Shown here one piece after another: positions 27,574-36,744 of a stretch of 64,000 nt of DNA. Within the stretch, counting starts at the first letter, position 1. The number at the start of each line of letters is the position of its first letter. The position numbers were made by a program, and so were the translations under genes. The stretch is from Pedobacter nyackensis (GTDB lineage: Bacteria; Bacteroidota; Bacteroidia; Sphingobacteriales; Sphingobacteriaceae). Location: assembly GCF_900176505.1 (NCBI RefSeq), contig NZ_FWYB01000007.1, forward strand, positions 186,001-250,000. The letters run 5' to 3'. The notes under the pieces are model-generated. The model did no database searches, was not told the origin of the DNA, and saw only the letters and a list, made by a program, of their open reading frames with translations.

Positions 27574-27601
27574 CAAATATATGCTTTTTTGTTGATTTCA
27601 A
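27574..27601 (-). promoter_or_regulatory. Promoter of tig leader
   Basis: On the minus strand, TATATTTG (27581-27574) is an exact TAnnTTTG box, with TTG at 27601-27599, 17 nt upstream. The predicted start is near 27567, giving a leader of about 110 nt with a CCCT-CGAA-AGGG hairpin. Confidence 0.55.
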
Positions 27602-27661
27602 AGCTTATAATTTAAAATATTATGTCGATAAAATGTCTGAACTTCAGCACTCCCAGGACAT

Positions 27662-27693
27662 AAAAAAACCTCCGCATCAATAGATACGGAGGT
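27662..27693 (-). terminator. Terminator after GH109-like gene
   Basis: ACCTCCG (27668-27674) pairs with CGGAGGT (27687-27693). The minus-strand T7 tail corresponds to the A run at 27662-27668. It is 24 nt past the gene's stop. Confidence 0.85.
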
Positions 27694-27717
27694 CAGCAAA
27701 AACGATATTTTTAGCCA

Positions 27718-29160
27718 CTAAACACTTCTTACTGTAGTATTCCCACCTCCATCAAGTGTTAAATTTACAGGCTTATTATTCGCCCAGCCACCTCTGGTAA
27801 AATCAGGAATATCGATACTCGATGATCTTTTAGAAACAGATTTTTTACTTAACGGAATAATACAACTCCAGGCCGCAGCATCGTAAACATCCTGGTCTAA
27901 TGGCAAGCCATTACGCAGACAGTCGATCAAGCGCCAATCCATGATAAAATCCATTCCACCATGACCGCCCACCTTTTTAGCGATCTCACCTACATGTTTT
28001 ATAATTGGTGGACTATAAGTCTCATACAACTTCTTTAATTCTGCATCTTTCACCCACTCTTCTCCAATAGCAATGCGCTCCGGTTCAGGATACTTACTCG
28101 CAAAAGCTTTCGTACCACTTAGCACGTGAATTCTGGAATACGGTCTTGGTGTAGACACATCGTGCTGCAGCATCATCGTCTTACCTTTAACCGTTCTAAT
28201 CGTGGTTGTATTCATATTTCCACGGTAGTTTCTACCCACAAACTGCTTGTAGAACTCGTCCTTTTGCGCTCTTTTCTCTGCCTCCGGCCCCATCAGAAAA
28301 TCATTACTTGATACAGAAACCAGGTAATCCATCCTATCCCCTCTGTTGATGTTCAGACACTGAGCAATCGGTCCAAGCCCGTGAGTAGGGTACAAATTCC
28401 CATTGAAATCAATATTTTCTTTCAATCTCCACATATCCTGATAACCCTTTTTGTCGAAGTTCAAGCCCAGCAAATCATGATTATAAGCACCTTCTGCATG
28501 AACCAGTTCACCAAACATGCCATTACGAACCATGTTTAGCGTCAACATCTCAAAGAAGTCGTAGCAGCAATTTTCCAGCATCATGCAATGCTTACGTGTT
28601 TTTTCAGAGGTCTCCACCAGCTTCCAGCAATCTTCTATTGTTAAGGCAGCAGGCACTTCAGTAGCAGCATGACAACCATTTTCCATGGCGTATACAGCCA
28701 TAGGTGTATGCAAATCCCATGGCGTGCAAATGTAAACCAGATCAAGACCTTCCTTATCGATCATCTCTTTCCAGCCATTCTCTCCTGAATATTCCTTTGC
28801 CTTAGGCAAGCCTTTTTTAGTCAGATATTTCTGCGCTGCAGTTGCTCTTTCAGGCAATTTATCGCAAAGCGCTTTAATCTCTACGCCTTCGATAAATGAC
28901 AATCGGCTTACGGCACCCGGACCTCTCATACCGAGTCCGATTACACCAACCTTCACCTTATCAATTTTAGGTGCAGCGTAACCACTCATGTTAAATCTGG
29001 GCGCAGAATTGTTACCATTTAAAGACCCCGACAAAGACTCATCGATAGCATTATTTAAATCTCCTCCATTGTTCGCCTGAACAAGAGCCGGCAATCCAAG
29101 CGTTAGTGCTCCGGATCCAATGGCTAGTTGTTGTAAAAATTTTCTTCTGTTTGGTTTCAT
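27718..29160 (-). CDS. Gfo/Idh/MocA oxidoreductase, GH109 (alpha-N-acetylgalactosaminidase) type
   Basis: A 480-residue exported NAD-dependent protein. A twin-arginine-like leader (NRRKFLQQLAIGSGALTLG) targets it to the periplasm. The Rossmann motif is VGVIGLGMRGPGAV, and TPWDLHTPMAVYAMENGCHAATEVP is the MocA core. ENCCYDFFEMLTLNMVRNG and YPTHGLGPIAQCLNI match the GH109 subgroup, which removes alpha-GalNAc by an oxidation-elimination mechanism using bound NAD. The substrate is inferred only from the family, because other MocA activities are possible. It is monocistronic, with its own terminator. Confidence 0.88.
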   Translation of the reverse strand: MKPNRRKFLQQLAIGSGALTLGLPALVQANNGGDLNNAIDESLSGSLNGNNSAPRFNMSGYAAPKIDKVKVGVIGLGMRGPGAVSRLSFIEGVEIKALCDKLPERATAAQKYLTKKGLPKAKEYSGENGWKEMIDKEGLDLVYICTPWDLHTPMAVYAMENGCHAATEVPAALTIEDCWKLVETSEKTRKHCMMLENCCYDFFEMLTLNMVRNGMFGELVHAEGAYNHDLLGLNFDKKGYQDMWRLKENIDFNGNLYPTHGLGPIAQCLNINRGDRMDYLVSVSSNDFLMGPEAEKRAQKDEFYKQFVGRNYRGNMNTTTIRTVKGKTMMLQHDVSTPRPYSRIHVLSGTKAFASKYPEPERIAIGEEWVKDAELKKLYETYSPPIIKHVGEIAKKVGGHGGMDFIMDWRLIDCLRNGLPLDQDVYDAAAWSCIIPLSKKSVSKRSSSIDIPDFTRGGWANNKPVNLTLDGGGNTTVRSV

Positions 29161-29572
29161 GTTTATGGTGTGGTTCTTAAAAGCTGGAACAGCGTTTTGG
29201 ATAAATATAATTCTTTCAGGTCAATTGAACTAAAAAAATTCAAACATCATATGCGCCTCTTTTGTCAACCCTGATTAAAAGCGGTTAGCCAGTATCTCTT
29301 TTGACGCATTTAGTTTACTTTCCTCCAACTACACCGTTTTAAATTTAGGTCCATCAAAGGACCTAAATACGCCATTCAAAGGACTGCTAACCCATTGAAT
29401 CTCCTATGATCCTCCTTTGATCTACCTTTTTTCTTCCTTTCGTACTAAGAGGCTGGCCAAAGGACACCTAGACTTATCCTATACTTTAATCCCTCCTCCA
29501 CAACAGTTGAGATTGATGCCAACATTTGATCTTGACGCTGTAAATCAGTAAGTTACGAAATTTAAGAAACAA
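29161..29572. other. 412-nt non-coding interval with palindrome and short direct repeats
   Basis: No credible gene is present between the GH109-like gene and tRNA-Leu(TAG). A perfect 10-bp hairpin (ATTTAGGTCC at 29343-29352, GGACCTAAAT at 29359-29368) is present without a T tail. The octamer CAAAGGAC recurs (in ATCAAAGGACC, TTCAAAGGACTG and CCAAAGGACACC) within about 110 nt. The role is unknown. Confidence 0.5.
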
Positions 29573-29600
29573 TAAAAAAGCAGCCTTTCGGGCTGCTTTT
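29573..29600 (-). terminator. Terminator of tRNA-Leu(TAG)
   Basis: On the minus strand, AGCAGCCC-GAAA-GGCTGCT forms a stable hairpin with a T6 tail, 8 nt beyond the tRNA 3' end. Confidence 0.9.
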
Positions 29601-29608
29601 AAACAATG

Positions 29609-29690
29609 TGCGGAAGAAGGGACTCGAACCCCCACGCCGTGAAGCGCCAGATCCTAAGTCTGGTGCGGCTACCAATTACGCCACTTCCGC
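29609..29690 (-). tRNA. tRNA-Leu (anticodon TAG)
   Basis: An 82-nt class II tRNA. Acceptor arms GCGGAAG/CTTCCGC are perfect. The D-loop contains GGTAGCCGC, the anticodon arm is CCAGA-CTTAGGA-TCTGG, and there is a long variable arm and a T-loop TTCGAGTC. Discriminator A is present and CCA is not encoded. It is followed by its own terminator. Confidence 0.96.
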
Positions 29691-29933
29691 ATTTGGATTG
29701 TTTTGGGATTGCAAAGATAGAGATAGTTTTTAAAAGTCAAAAAGGTTTTTGATTTATTTTCACTAACCCAACTTAACACACTGGTTTACAGTAAAAATAT
29801 TTTAATATTATTTTTTAAATAATTTGCGAAGGCATGTTTACAAGTCCGGAAAAAATCCTCTTTCAGGTATTTTCCACCAATCATTTTATGATTTAATAGA
29901 TTTTCGAGGTTCGCAGATCAGAAAGATGAAATT

Positions 29934-30731
29934 TTACAATAATTCCTTTTGTAATTGAAACAGGTATTGCACAGCCTTAACCAACCTGCTGCCGTACCAG
30001 GAGAACATCTCGCCATCAACCAGCATCACCTTAGCATCAGGAATCACGTTTCGAATTTCCTCCAAATGCTTTTCTTTAAAAGGGTATGGTTCAGAAGAAA
30101 GAAATATCAGATCGGGTTTCAGGGCTTTTAAGGCATCCAAATCAATTTCCGGGTACCTACTCTGTTTGATGACGTTTTGCAAACCATTGATCGTTAAAAC
30201 ATCATCTATAAAAGTATTTCGGCCGGCCATCATGTAAGGCTCCCTCCAAATCAAATAAGCCACCGTTTTGTTAATCCCACGCTGTAAGGCCAGCGTCTGT
30301 AAATCATTGAAGCCTGCATGGATCAAATGATTTAAATAAGAAGCCTCCGGCGACCTATCCACCAACTCCCCTATTTGAGTTATCGTTTTTTTAGCATCAT
30401 CAAGCGTATAAATATCACTCATCCATACCGGAAATTCATCCATCAGCTCCTCAATCTGAGCCTGCTCATTTTCCTCCTTATTGCCAATAATCAGATCAGG
30501 TTCCAGACTGCGGATCAGGTCGATATTTAACTTTTTGGTCCCTCCTACCTTTATGCGCCCTGCAAATTTCTCCACTGGATGAATGCAAAACTTAGTCAGA
30601 CCAACAACTTCATGATCTAACCCCAGATCAAACAACAGTTCGGTTTGAGAAGGAACTAAAGAAATAATTCTTTTAGGAGGATAATTAATTTGAATGGTAT
30701 TACCTAGCTGATCTGTAAAACTGCGTTGCAT
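29934..30731 (-). CDS. BtuF-like helical-backbone metal receptor, no signal peptide
   Basis: A 265-residue protein of the vitamin B12/iron-siderophore substrate-binding fold: PPKRIISLVPSQTELLFDLGL, LVGLTKFCIHP-like and KVGGTKKLNIDLIRSLEPDLII, then LDALKALKPDLIFLSSEPYPF. The N-terminus (MQRSFTDQLGNTIQINY) lacks a signal peptide or lipobox, so as annotated it would be cytoplasmic. No permease, ATPase or TonB receptor is adjacent. It may bind a corrinoid or metal intracellularly, or the start may be misplaced, but no upstream in-frame extension with a leader is seen before 30731. Confidence 0.82.
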   Translation of the reverse strand: MQRSFTDQLGNTIQINYPPKRIISLVPSQTELLFDLGLDHEVVGLTKFCIHPVEKFAGRIKVGGTKKLNIDLIRSLEPDLIIGNKEENEQAQIEELMDEFPVWMSDIYTLDDAKKTITQIGELVDRSPEASYLNHLIHAGFNDLQTLALQRGINKTVAYLIWREPYMMAGRNTFIDDVLTINGLQNVIKQSRYPEIDLDALKALKPDLIFLSSEPYPFKEKHLEEIRNVIPDAKVMLVDGEMFSWYGSRLVKAVQYLFQLQKELL

Positions 30732-30755
30732 AAGACAAAGATACCATCAAATCCA

Positions 30756-30788
30756 TAAAAAAAGGATCAGAAATAGCTTTCTGATCCT
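30756..30788 (-). terminator. Terminator after glgC
   Basis: A perfect 11-bp stem AGGATCAGAAA/TTTCTGATCCT with a 4-nt loop and a minus-strand T7 tail, 28 nt past the glgC stop. Confidence 0.92.
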
Positions 30789-30815
30789 CAATCCTATTTT
30801 AGTTATTAAAACTGT

Positions 30816-32087
30816 TTAAATCACTGTTCCATTAGGAATAACAGCTCCTTTTTTAACGACAACAATTCCATCTCTAACCGTATACAGTTGATGATCGCCA
30901 TCGGGTAAATGATCTCCTCCGATTATTTTCACATCGTTCCCGATACGGCAATTCTTATCTACCAGTGCATTTACAATCCTACATCTTTTGCCTATTCCGA
31001 TCAAAGGTTTTTCCTTCTCATTCTCTTCCTCAATTTCCTGCAAAGTCTGGTACCTGTCGCTGCCCATGATATAAGCATTCTCCACTACCGTATCTACTCC
31101 TATCCTCGATCGGACACCAATAACAGCATGTTTAATCTCTGAAGCCTGTAAAATACATCCTTCGGCAATCACAGCCTTATTCAAGGTAGTACCTAGTATT
31201 TTTGATGGCGGCAGCATCCTTGGTCGGGTAAATATACTTTGATGACTGTCGAACAGATCAAATTTAGGGATATCATCAGTAAGCCCCAGGTTGGCTTCAA
31301 AAAAAGAAGCGATAGTACCTATATCCGTCCAGTAACCTTCATACTGAAAACTGAGCACTTTATTATGCGCCATTGCCCTTGGAATGATCTCTTTACCAAA
31401 ATCCTTCTCGTCAGGATTATCCAACAGAATTTTAATCAGCAAATCGCGGTTAAAGATGTAAATACCCATTGAAGCAAGATAATTACGGTTCTCTGCCTGC
31501 ATTTCAGGTCCGGTATCAGACGACCAATCAACCAATAATTCGGCGGCAGGTTTTTCAATAAATGAGGTGATAAAACTCTCTTCATTCACCTTCAGGATAC
31601 CGAAATCGGTCGCGTCTTTTGCGGTTACCGGAATTGTAGCAATACTTACTTCAGCTCCTTTACTGATGTGCTCCTGAACCATTTTATTGAAATCCATCTG
31701 ATACAACTGGTCTCCCGAAAGGATCAACGCATATTGAAACTCATGGTTTAGTAAATGATGCATGGTTTGCCTTACAGCATCGGCTGTTCCCTGAAACCAG
31801 GTAGGGTTATCAGGTGTTTGCTCCGCGGCAAGGATATCCACAAAAGCGCCGCTGAAATGACTGAAATGATAAGTGTTTTTAATGTGTTTGTTTAGTGAAG
31901 CAGAGTTGAACTGGGTTAGCACAAACATTCTGTGTATCCCGGAATTCAGGCAATTAGAGATTGGAATATCTACAAGGCGGTATTTTCCGCCTATTGGTAC
32001 CGCTGGTTTAGAGCGTGTTTGCGTTAATGGCGCTAGCCTCGACCCCTGGCCACCGCCAAGAATCACCCCCAATACATTGTCAGTCAT
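30816..32087 (-). CDS. glgC: Glucose-1-phosphate adenylyltransferase
   Basis: A 423-residue enzyme forming ADP-glucose for glycogen. The N-terminal pyrophosphorylase motif is VILGGGQGSRLAPLTQTRSKPA in two blocks, followed by YRLVDIPISNC, the substrate region FLGTADAVRQ-like (WFQGTADAV) and FIEKP. A left-handed beta-helix C-terminus has VIAEGCIL and IGVRSRIG repeats. The length is typical. It directly follows glgA (11 nt) and ends at a strong terminator, forming the glgA-glgC operon. Confidence 0.95.
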   Translation of the reverse strand: MTDNVLGVILGGGQGSRLAPLTQTRSKPAVPIGGKYRLVDIPISNCLNSGIHRMFVLTQFNSASLNKHIKNTYHFSHFSGAFVDILAAEQTPDNPTWFQGTADAVRQTMHHLLNHEFQYALILSGDQLYQMDFNKMVQEHISKGAEVSIATIPVTAKDATDFGILKVNEESFITSFIEKPAAELLVDWSSDTGPEMQAENRNYLASMGIYIFNRDLLIKILLDNPDEKDFGKEIIPRAMAHNKVLSFQYEGYWTDIGTIASFFEANLGLTDDIPKFDLFDSHQSIFTRPRMLPPSKILGTTLNKAVIAEGCILQASEIKHAVIGVRSRIGVDTVVENAYIMGSDRYQTLQEIEEENEKEKPLIGIGKRCRIVNALVDKNCRIGNDVKIIGGDHLPDGDHQLYTVRDGIVVVKKGAVIPNGTVI

Positions 32088-32098
32088 AGTTTTTCATT

Positions 32099-33526
32099 TT
32101 ATATTTGGTACAGATCTATATATTGTTGCGCAGCCCTATCCCACGAATGATCCAGCTGCATGATAAACTTACGTATTTCTTTTACTCTTTTTCCGTCAGA
32201 AGATGTTTCCTTTTCATCCGTATATAGTTCATAAGCACGGCCTATAGCATGCCCCACGTCCCATACACTGGTTTGATCATGACAAATACCAAAACCATCA
32301 TCTCCGATATCAATTACTGTATCTTTTAGTCCACCAATCCTTCTAACAATCGGAACAGTACCATATCTCATTGCGTACATCTGATTTAAGCCACAAGGTT
32401 CAACCCGGCTGGGCATGAGCAGGAAATCTGCCCCTGCATAAATCTGATGCGACAGTTGTTCATTATAACCTATGTAAACATTGTAATTTCCAGGGAACAC
32501 TTCTTTTAACTGCCACAACCGCCCTTCTACCTGAGGATCACCTGAGCCAAGTACCAATATATTGATTTCGTTATTATAAGTGATCAATGCATTATAAAAT
32601 ATATCCGGCAGTAAGTCGGCCCCCTTTTCACCTACCAGTCTGCCAATAAAAGTAAACAGCGGCTTTTCCGGATCAAGGTTAAAAGTAGCACAAAGGGCCT
32701 CTTTATTTGCTTTCTTTCCGGCATCAACTGTGCGGAGTGTATATTTCTTTTCCAGCATGGGATCCGTTTGTGGATTCCATACGTCATTATCAATTCCATT
32801 TAAAATACCGAACGATTTACTACGCTCCTGAGCCAGTAAGTCTTCCAGTCCGTTTGCCTTAAAGCTGATCTCATCCAGGTAACTTGGCGAAACTGTTGTT
32901 ACCCTCCAGGCACATTTTATCGCCGAAGCCAGTGGATTAATACAACCCTGCCAGTCTAACTTTCCGGATTCCCATAAATCAAATGGCGGAATATAATGCA
33001 ATTTATCCCAGCCAAACTGCCCTTGATATTGCGCATTGTGTATGGTTAAAACCGTAGGAATCTGACTTAAATTTTTAAACTGGTGACAATGACCGGCCAT
33101 AAAAGGTATTAATCCGGTATGATGGTCGTGACAATGGATTACATCCGGACGATGCTCCCACTGTGCAATCCAATCGAGTACGGCTATACCAAAGGCAAGA
33201 AAACGTTCTGTATCGTCATGATAACCATACACATTTTCCCTATCCAATAACCCCTCAATATGAACCAGAAATAAATCGAAGCCAAGCTTATTGGTTTGCT
33301 CACGAAATATCTTTACTGAAAAAGTCTGAAAACCCAGTTTTCCCCAGCCGTTATAAACGACCTCAAACTCATTCTCCTGTATAAACTTGTTTTGATAAGC
33401 AGGCATTACCACCTTAGCTACATGTCCGAGCTTGTTTTGATACTTTGGCAAGGCGCCTACAACATCACCTAAACCACCAACTTTAGCAATCGGATAGCAT
33501 TCTGCACTGAGGTGTACAATCTCCAT
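32099..33526 (-). CDS. glgA: Glycogen synthase
   Basis: A 475-residue GT5 enzyme adding glucose from ADP-glucose to alpha-1,4-glucan. The ADP-glucose binding KVGGLGDVV motif (K15) is at the N-terminus, the GT5 core has HCHDHHTGLIP, FTFIGRLVGEKGADL and the C-terminal PSRVEPCGLNQMYAMRYGT motif. It lies upstream of glgC on the minus strand. No branching enzyme or phosphorylase is in the window. Confidence 0.95.
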   Translation of the reverse strand: MEIVHLSAECYPIAKVGGLGDVVGALPKYQNKLGHVAKVVMPAYQNKFIQENEFEVVYNGWGKLGFQTFSVKIFREQTNKLGFDLFLVHIEGLLDRENVYGYHDDTERFLAFGIAVLDWIAQWEHRPDVIHCHDHHTGLIPFMAGHCHQFKNLSQIPTVLTIHNAQYQGQFGWDKLHYIPPFDLWESGKLDWQGCINPLASAIKCAWRVTTVSPSYLDEISFKANGLEDLLAQERSKSFGILNGIDNDVWNPQTDPMLEKKYTLRTVDAGKKANKEALCATFNLDPEKPLFTFIGRLVGEKGADLLPDIFYNALITYNNEINILVLGSGDPQVEGRLWQLKEVFPGNYNVYIGYNEQLSHQIYAGADFLLMPSRVEPCGLNQMYAMRYGTVPIVRRIGGLKDTVIDIGDDGFGICHDQTSVWDVGHAIGRAYELYTDEKETSSDGKRVKEIRKFIMQLDHSWDRAAQQYIDLYQI

Positions 33527-33832
33527 ATTTTTAGTGTTTTAAAAGCACCTCAAAATAGGGATTAGAATACGTAAAGCAAATATTTAGTGTAAATAAAATA
33601 AAAATAAAATGCGATCCTTATGCTTATAAAGAAATGCATGGTATAAACATTTTTTTGGAAAGCGAAAAACTCAGTACAATACCGATTAAAGTCAGGTTTA
33701 GCAACTCATTAGGTGTCCAAAAAAAAACGTATATGCTATGAAGAGGCCTAGCGTTAATTTTCGCTTTTTCAGCGAAACTTAATGCAGCCTCCGAATAGTA
33801 TATACGTTTTTTTAAAACGCCTTTAACAGAAC
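33527..33832. other. 306-nt intergenic region between glgA and cysN
   Basis: AT-rich and without genes. It holds the 92-nt hairpin at 33721-33812 (listed separately). The remaining part upstream of glgA has no exact TAnnTTTG box on the minus strand. Confidence 0.55.
33721..33812 (-). terminator. Long branched hairpin ending the sulfate-assimilation operon
   Basis: Outer arms 33721-33747 and 33786-33812 pair at 23 of 27 positions and are flanked by A7/T7. Inside lie GCGTTAA/TTAATGC (one G-U) and the perfect TTTCGCT/AGCGAAA stem with TTTTC loop. The minus-strand T7 tail, 20 nt past the cysN stop, fits a terminator. The size and nested arms also fit a small palindromic repeat element. Confidence 0.65.
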
Positions 33833-35083
33833 CTAATCTGCAATAGCCCTAAACATCAATGCAGCAACCGTTAAATTCGTTCTGCTATCAATCAAAATAG
33901 CCGCACCATTTGCTTTATTTTCAGTGTACAAATCGAACCCAAGCTCATCCGCAGTTTTCAAAACCACGCGACCAATATCGTTCAATTTAAAATCCTGAGC
34001 ATTCAGTTTCTCCAGTGTATTGATATCCACTTTATAAACAATCTCACGAATCTTACACTTTGTTATTTTGCTGTTGTGTTGCAGCAAATAGGTAATGCTT
34101 TCATCAAGCGGACGGGCATCCATCCAGCAGACATCAGCTTCAATCAATTTAGAATTTTGTGGCAAATGATCAGAATTAACCAATACATCACCTCTGCTGA
34201 TATCTATGTTATCTTTTAAATGAAGCGTTACCGACTGACCAGCAAATACTGTTTCAGGTCGCTGATCAAATATTTCTATTCTTTCAATAACCGAGCTGCT
34301 TCCAGATGGTAAAACAGTCACCTTATCATTTACATTAAACTCTCCACTTAAAATACGACCGGCATAACCTCTATAATCGTGCAGTTCATCCGTTTGCGGT
34401 CTTACCACCCATTGTACAGGCATACGAGATAATTCAGACTCAGCTCCTGTTTCTACATCAACTGTCTCCAGGAAATGTAACAAGCTGCGTCCATGATACC
34501 ATGGCATGTTTTCAGATTCATTTACCACGTTATCACCTTTTAAAGCACTAACCGGAATGAAGTTTACATCTTTCAGGTTAAGCTCAGCAGCAAGAGCTCT
34601 ATATTTTTCGGTGATGGCATTGAACATCGTTTCGCTGTAATCAACCATATCCATTTTATTTAAGCACACCACTACGTGTTCAATCCCCAGTAAAGATACC
34701 AGATATGAATGGCGGATGGTTTGTTCTACAACACCATTCCTTGCGTCAATTAAAATAATGGCCAACTTAGCTGTAGAAGCGCCGGTAACCATGTTACGGG
34801 TATATTGAATATGACCCGGGGTATCGGCAATGATGAATTTACGTTTATCCGTTTGGAAATATTTGTAAGCCACATCAATAGTGATTCCCTGTTCACGCTC
34901 CGCCCTTAAGCCATCAGTTAAAATGGCCAGGTCAATTGTTCCATCATCATTTTTACGGTTGGATTGCTGTAAAGCTTCCAACTGATCTGCAAGAATGGAA
35001 TCTGTATCGTACAACAACCTTCCTATAAGTGTGCTCTTACCATCATCAACACTCCCGGCTGTAAAAAACTTTAATATATTCAT
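33833..35083 (-). CDS. cysN: Sulfate adenylyltransferase subunit 1 (GTPase)
   Basis: A 416-residue EF-Tu-like GTPase that drives APS synthesis with CysD. The P-loop GSVDDGKSTL is at about 10-19, followed by DTPGHIQYTRNMV and CLNKMDMVD. The beta-barrel domains follow. There is no C-terminal APS kinase (CysC) domain, consistent with direct APS reduction by the neighbouring CysH. It is 37 nt downstream of cysD and last in a six-gene operon. Confidence 0.96.
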   Translation of the reverse strand: MNILKFFTAGSVDDGKSTLIGRLLYDTDSILADQLEALQQSNRKNDDGTIDLAILTDGLRAEREQGITIDVAYKYFQTDKRKFIIADTPGHIQYTRNMVTGASTAKLAIILIDARNGVVEQTIRHSYLVSLLGIEHVVVCLNKMDMVDYSETMFNAITEKYRALAAELNLKDVNFIPVSALKGDNVVNESENMPWYHGRSLLHFLETVDVETGAESELSRMPVQWVVRPQTDELHDYRGYAGRILSGEFNVNDKVTVLPSGSSSVIERIEIFDQRPETVFAGQSVTLHLKDNIDISRGDVLVNSDHLPQNSKLIEADVCWMDARPLDESITYLLQHNSKITKCKIREIVYKVDINTLEKLNAQDFKLNDIGRVVLKTADELGFDLYTENKANGAAILIDSRTNLTVAALMFRAIAD

Positions 35084-35120
35084 GTAATAAAATGCTAAAA
35101 TCTAAATCCTAAGACCGTTG

Positions 35121-36026
35121 TTAAAAATATCCGCCTTTTTTGCGGTCCTCCATTGCAGCTTCCGAAACTTTATCGTCCATACGGGCACCACGTTCACTAA
35201 TTTTTGAAGCACTGATTTCTTCGATGATGATATCTATCTGATCGGCGTTCGATTCAACCGCAGCAGTACAACTCATGTCGCCTACTGTACGGAACCTTAC
35301 TCTTTTACGTTCAACCACATCTTCATCATCCATATTTAAGAATGGTGAAGCGGCCATCAATTGTCCGTTCCGCGTAATTACATCTCTGTCATGCGCAAAA
35401 TAAATAGAAGGCAGATCTATCTTTTCTCTTCTGATATAGTTCCACACATCAAGCTCCGTCCAGTTACTGATTGGGAATACCCTTACATTTTCACCTTTAT
35501 GAATCTTGCCATTGTAGATGTTCCATAATTCCGGGCGCTGACGTTTAGGGTCCCATTGACCGAATTCATCTCTTACTGAGAAAATACGTTCTTTAGCACG
35601 AGCTTTTTCTTCATCTCTTCTCGCTCCTCCAATACAAGCGTCGAAACCATGCAGGGCGATGGTATCCAATAGTGTTACTGTTTGCAAGGCATTTCTGCTG
35701 GCACTTTTACCGGTTTGCTCCACAACTTTCCCCAGATCAATGGATTCCTGAACGCTACCAACAATGAGTTTTTCGCCCAGTCTTTCTACCATTTTATCAC
35801 GGTAATCTATGGTTTCCTGAAAATTATGACCGGTATCAATGTGTACCAATGGAAAAGGAAACTTACCCGGTCTGAAGGCTTTTTCTGCCAAACGTACCAG
35901 GGTAATAGAATCTTTCCCCCCCGAAAACAACAAGGCCGGCTTTTCAAATTGCCCTGCCACTTCACGTAAAATATGAATGGCTTCGGCCTCTAATTCGTCT
36001 AAATAATCTAAATTATATTTACTCAT
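35121..36026 (-). CDS. cysD: Sulfate adenylyltransferase subunit 2
   Basis: A 301-residue ATP-PPi-lyase-family enzyme with the PP-loop LLFSGGKDSITLVRLAEKA (about 27-45). It activates sulfate to APS with CysN. IGGARRDEEKARAKERIFS and the C-terminal GRTVGDMSCTAAVES-like block are characteristic. It lies between cysH (11 nt upstream) and cysN in the operon. Confidence 0.97.
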   Translation of the reverse strand: MSKYNLDYLDELEAEAIHILREVAGQFEKPALLFSGGKDSITLVRLAEKAFRPGKFPFPLVHIDTGHNFQETIDYRDKMVERLGEKLIVGSVQESIDLGKVVEQTGKSASRNALQTVTLLDTIALHGFDACIGGARRDEEKARAKERIFSVRDEFGQWDPKRQRPELWNIYNGKIHKGENVRVFPISNWTELDVWNYIRREKIDLPSIYFAHDRDVITRNGQLMAASPFLNMDDEDVVERKRVRFRTVGDMSCTAAVESNADQIDIIIEEISASKISERGARMDDKVSEAAMEDRKKGGYF

Positions 36027-36037
36027 GTTCTATGCAA

Positions 36038-36742
36038 TTATTTAGTGGCATGTAAACCACATTCCTTTTTCGATTGATCTTCCCACCACCAGCGTCCAGC
36101 CCTGAAATCTTCACCTTCGCGTACCGCCCTTGTGCAGGGAGCGCAACCTATGCTAGGGAAACCTTTGTCGTGTAAAGTATTGTAAACGATATTGTTTTCT
36201 TTAATATATGCTTTCACTTCATCCAGCGACCAGTCAAAGATCGGGTGGAATTTGATCAGCTGGTTTTGTTCATCCCATTCCAGATTAGTCATATCTGTAC
36301 GGTTTAGCGATTGCTCAGACCTGATTCCTGTAACCCATAGCTGATTGCCTTTTAAAGCTCTTCTTAATGGCTCCATTTTACGGATTCCACAGCATTCCTT
36401 TCTGTTCTCTACAGACTCATAAAAACTACTTGGTCCTTTTTTAGCCACCATTTCCTGCAAAGCTTCAGCTTGTGGGAAATAAGCGGTTATTGGCTTTTTA
36501 TAAATCTCTAATGTTCTATTCCACACGTAATAGGTTTCCGGAAATAAGCGTCCGGTTTCCAATGTAAAAACCTCAATAGGGATATCATTAGCGAAGATCA
36601 TGTGTGTAATCACCTGATCCTCCCAACCAAAACTAGTCGAGAATACAATCTTTCCCGGGTAAGCTTCAGCAAAATACTTCAACGCCTGTACCGGATCCAG
36701 ATCCTTAATTTTCTTCGCTATTTCTATTAACTGCGCTTCCAT
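36038..36742 (-). CDS. cysH: Adenylyl-sulfate (APS) reductase, CysH family
   Basis: A 234-residue reductase with the PP-loop-like STSFGWEDQVI and the catalytic KKECGLH near the C-terminus. Two further cysteine pairs, RKECCGIRK and GCAPCTR, form the [4Fe-4S] site that marks plant/Pseudomonas-type APS reductases and is absent from E. coli PAPS reductase. Together with the lack of an APS kinase this predicts APS to sulfite directly, with thioredoxin as reductant. The ORF is 2 nt from the siroheme synthase gene. Confidence 0.93.
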   Translation of the reverse strand: MEAQLIEIAKKIKDLDPVQALKYFAEAYPGKIVFSTSFGWEDQVITHMIFANDIPIEVFTLETGRLFPETYYVWNRTLEIYKKPITAYFPQAEALQEMVAKKGPSSFYESVENRKECCGIRKMEPLRRALKGNQLWVTGIRSEQSLNRTDMTNLEWDEQNQLIKFHPIFDWSLDEVKAYIKENNIVYNTLHDKGFPSIGCAPCTRAVREGEDFRAGRWWWEDQSKKECGLHATK

Positions 36743-36744
36743 TG

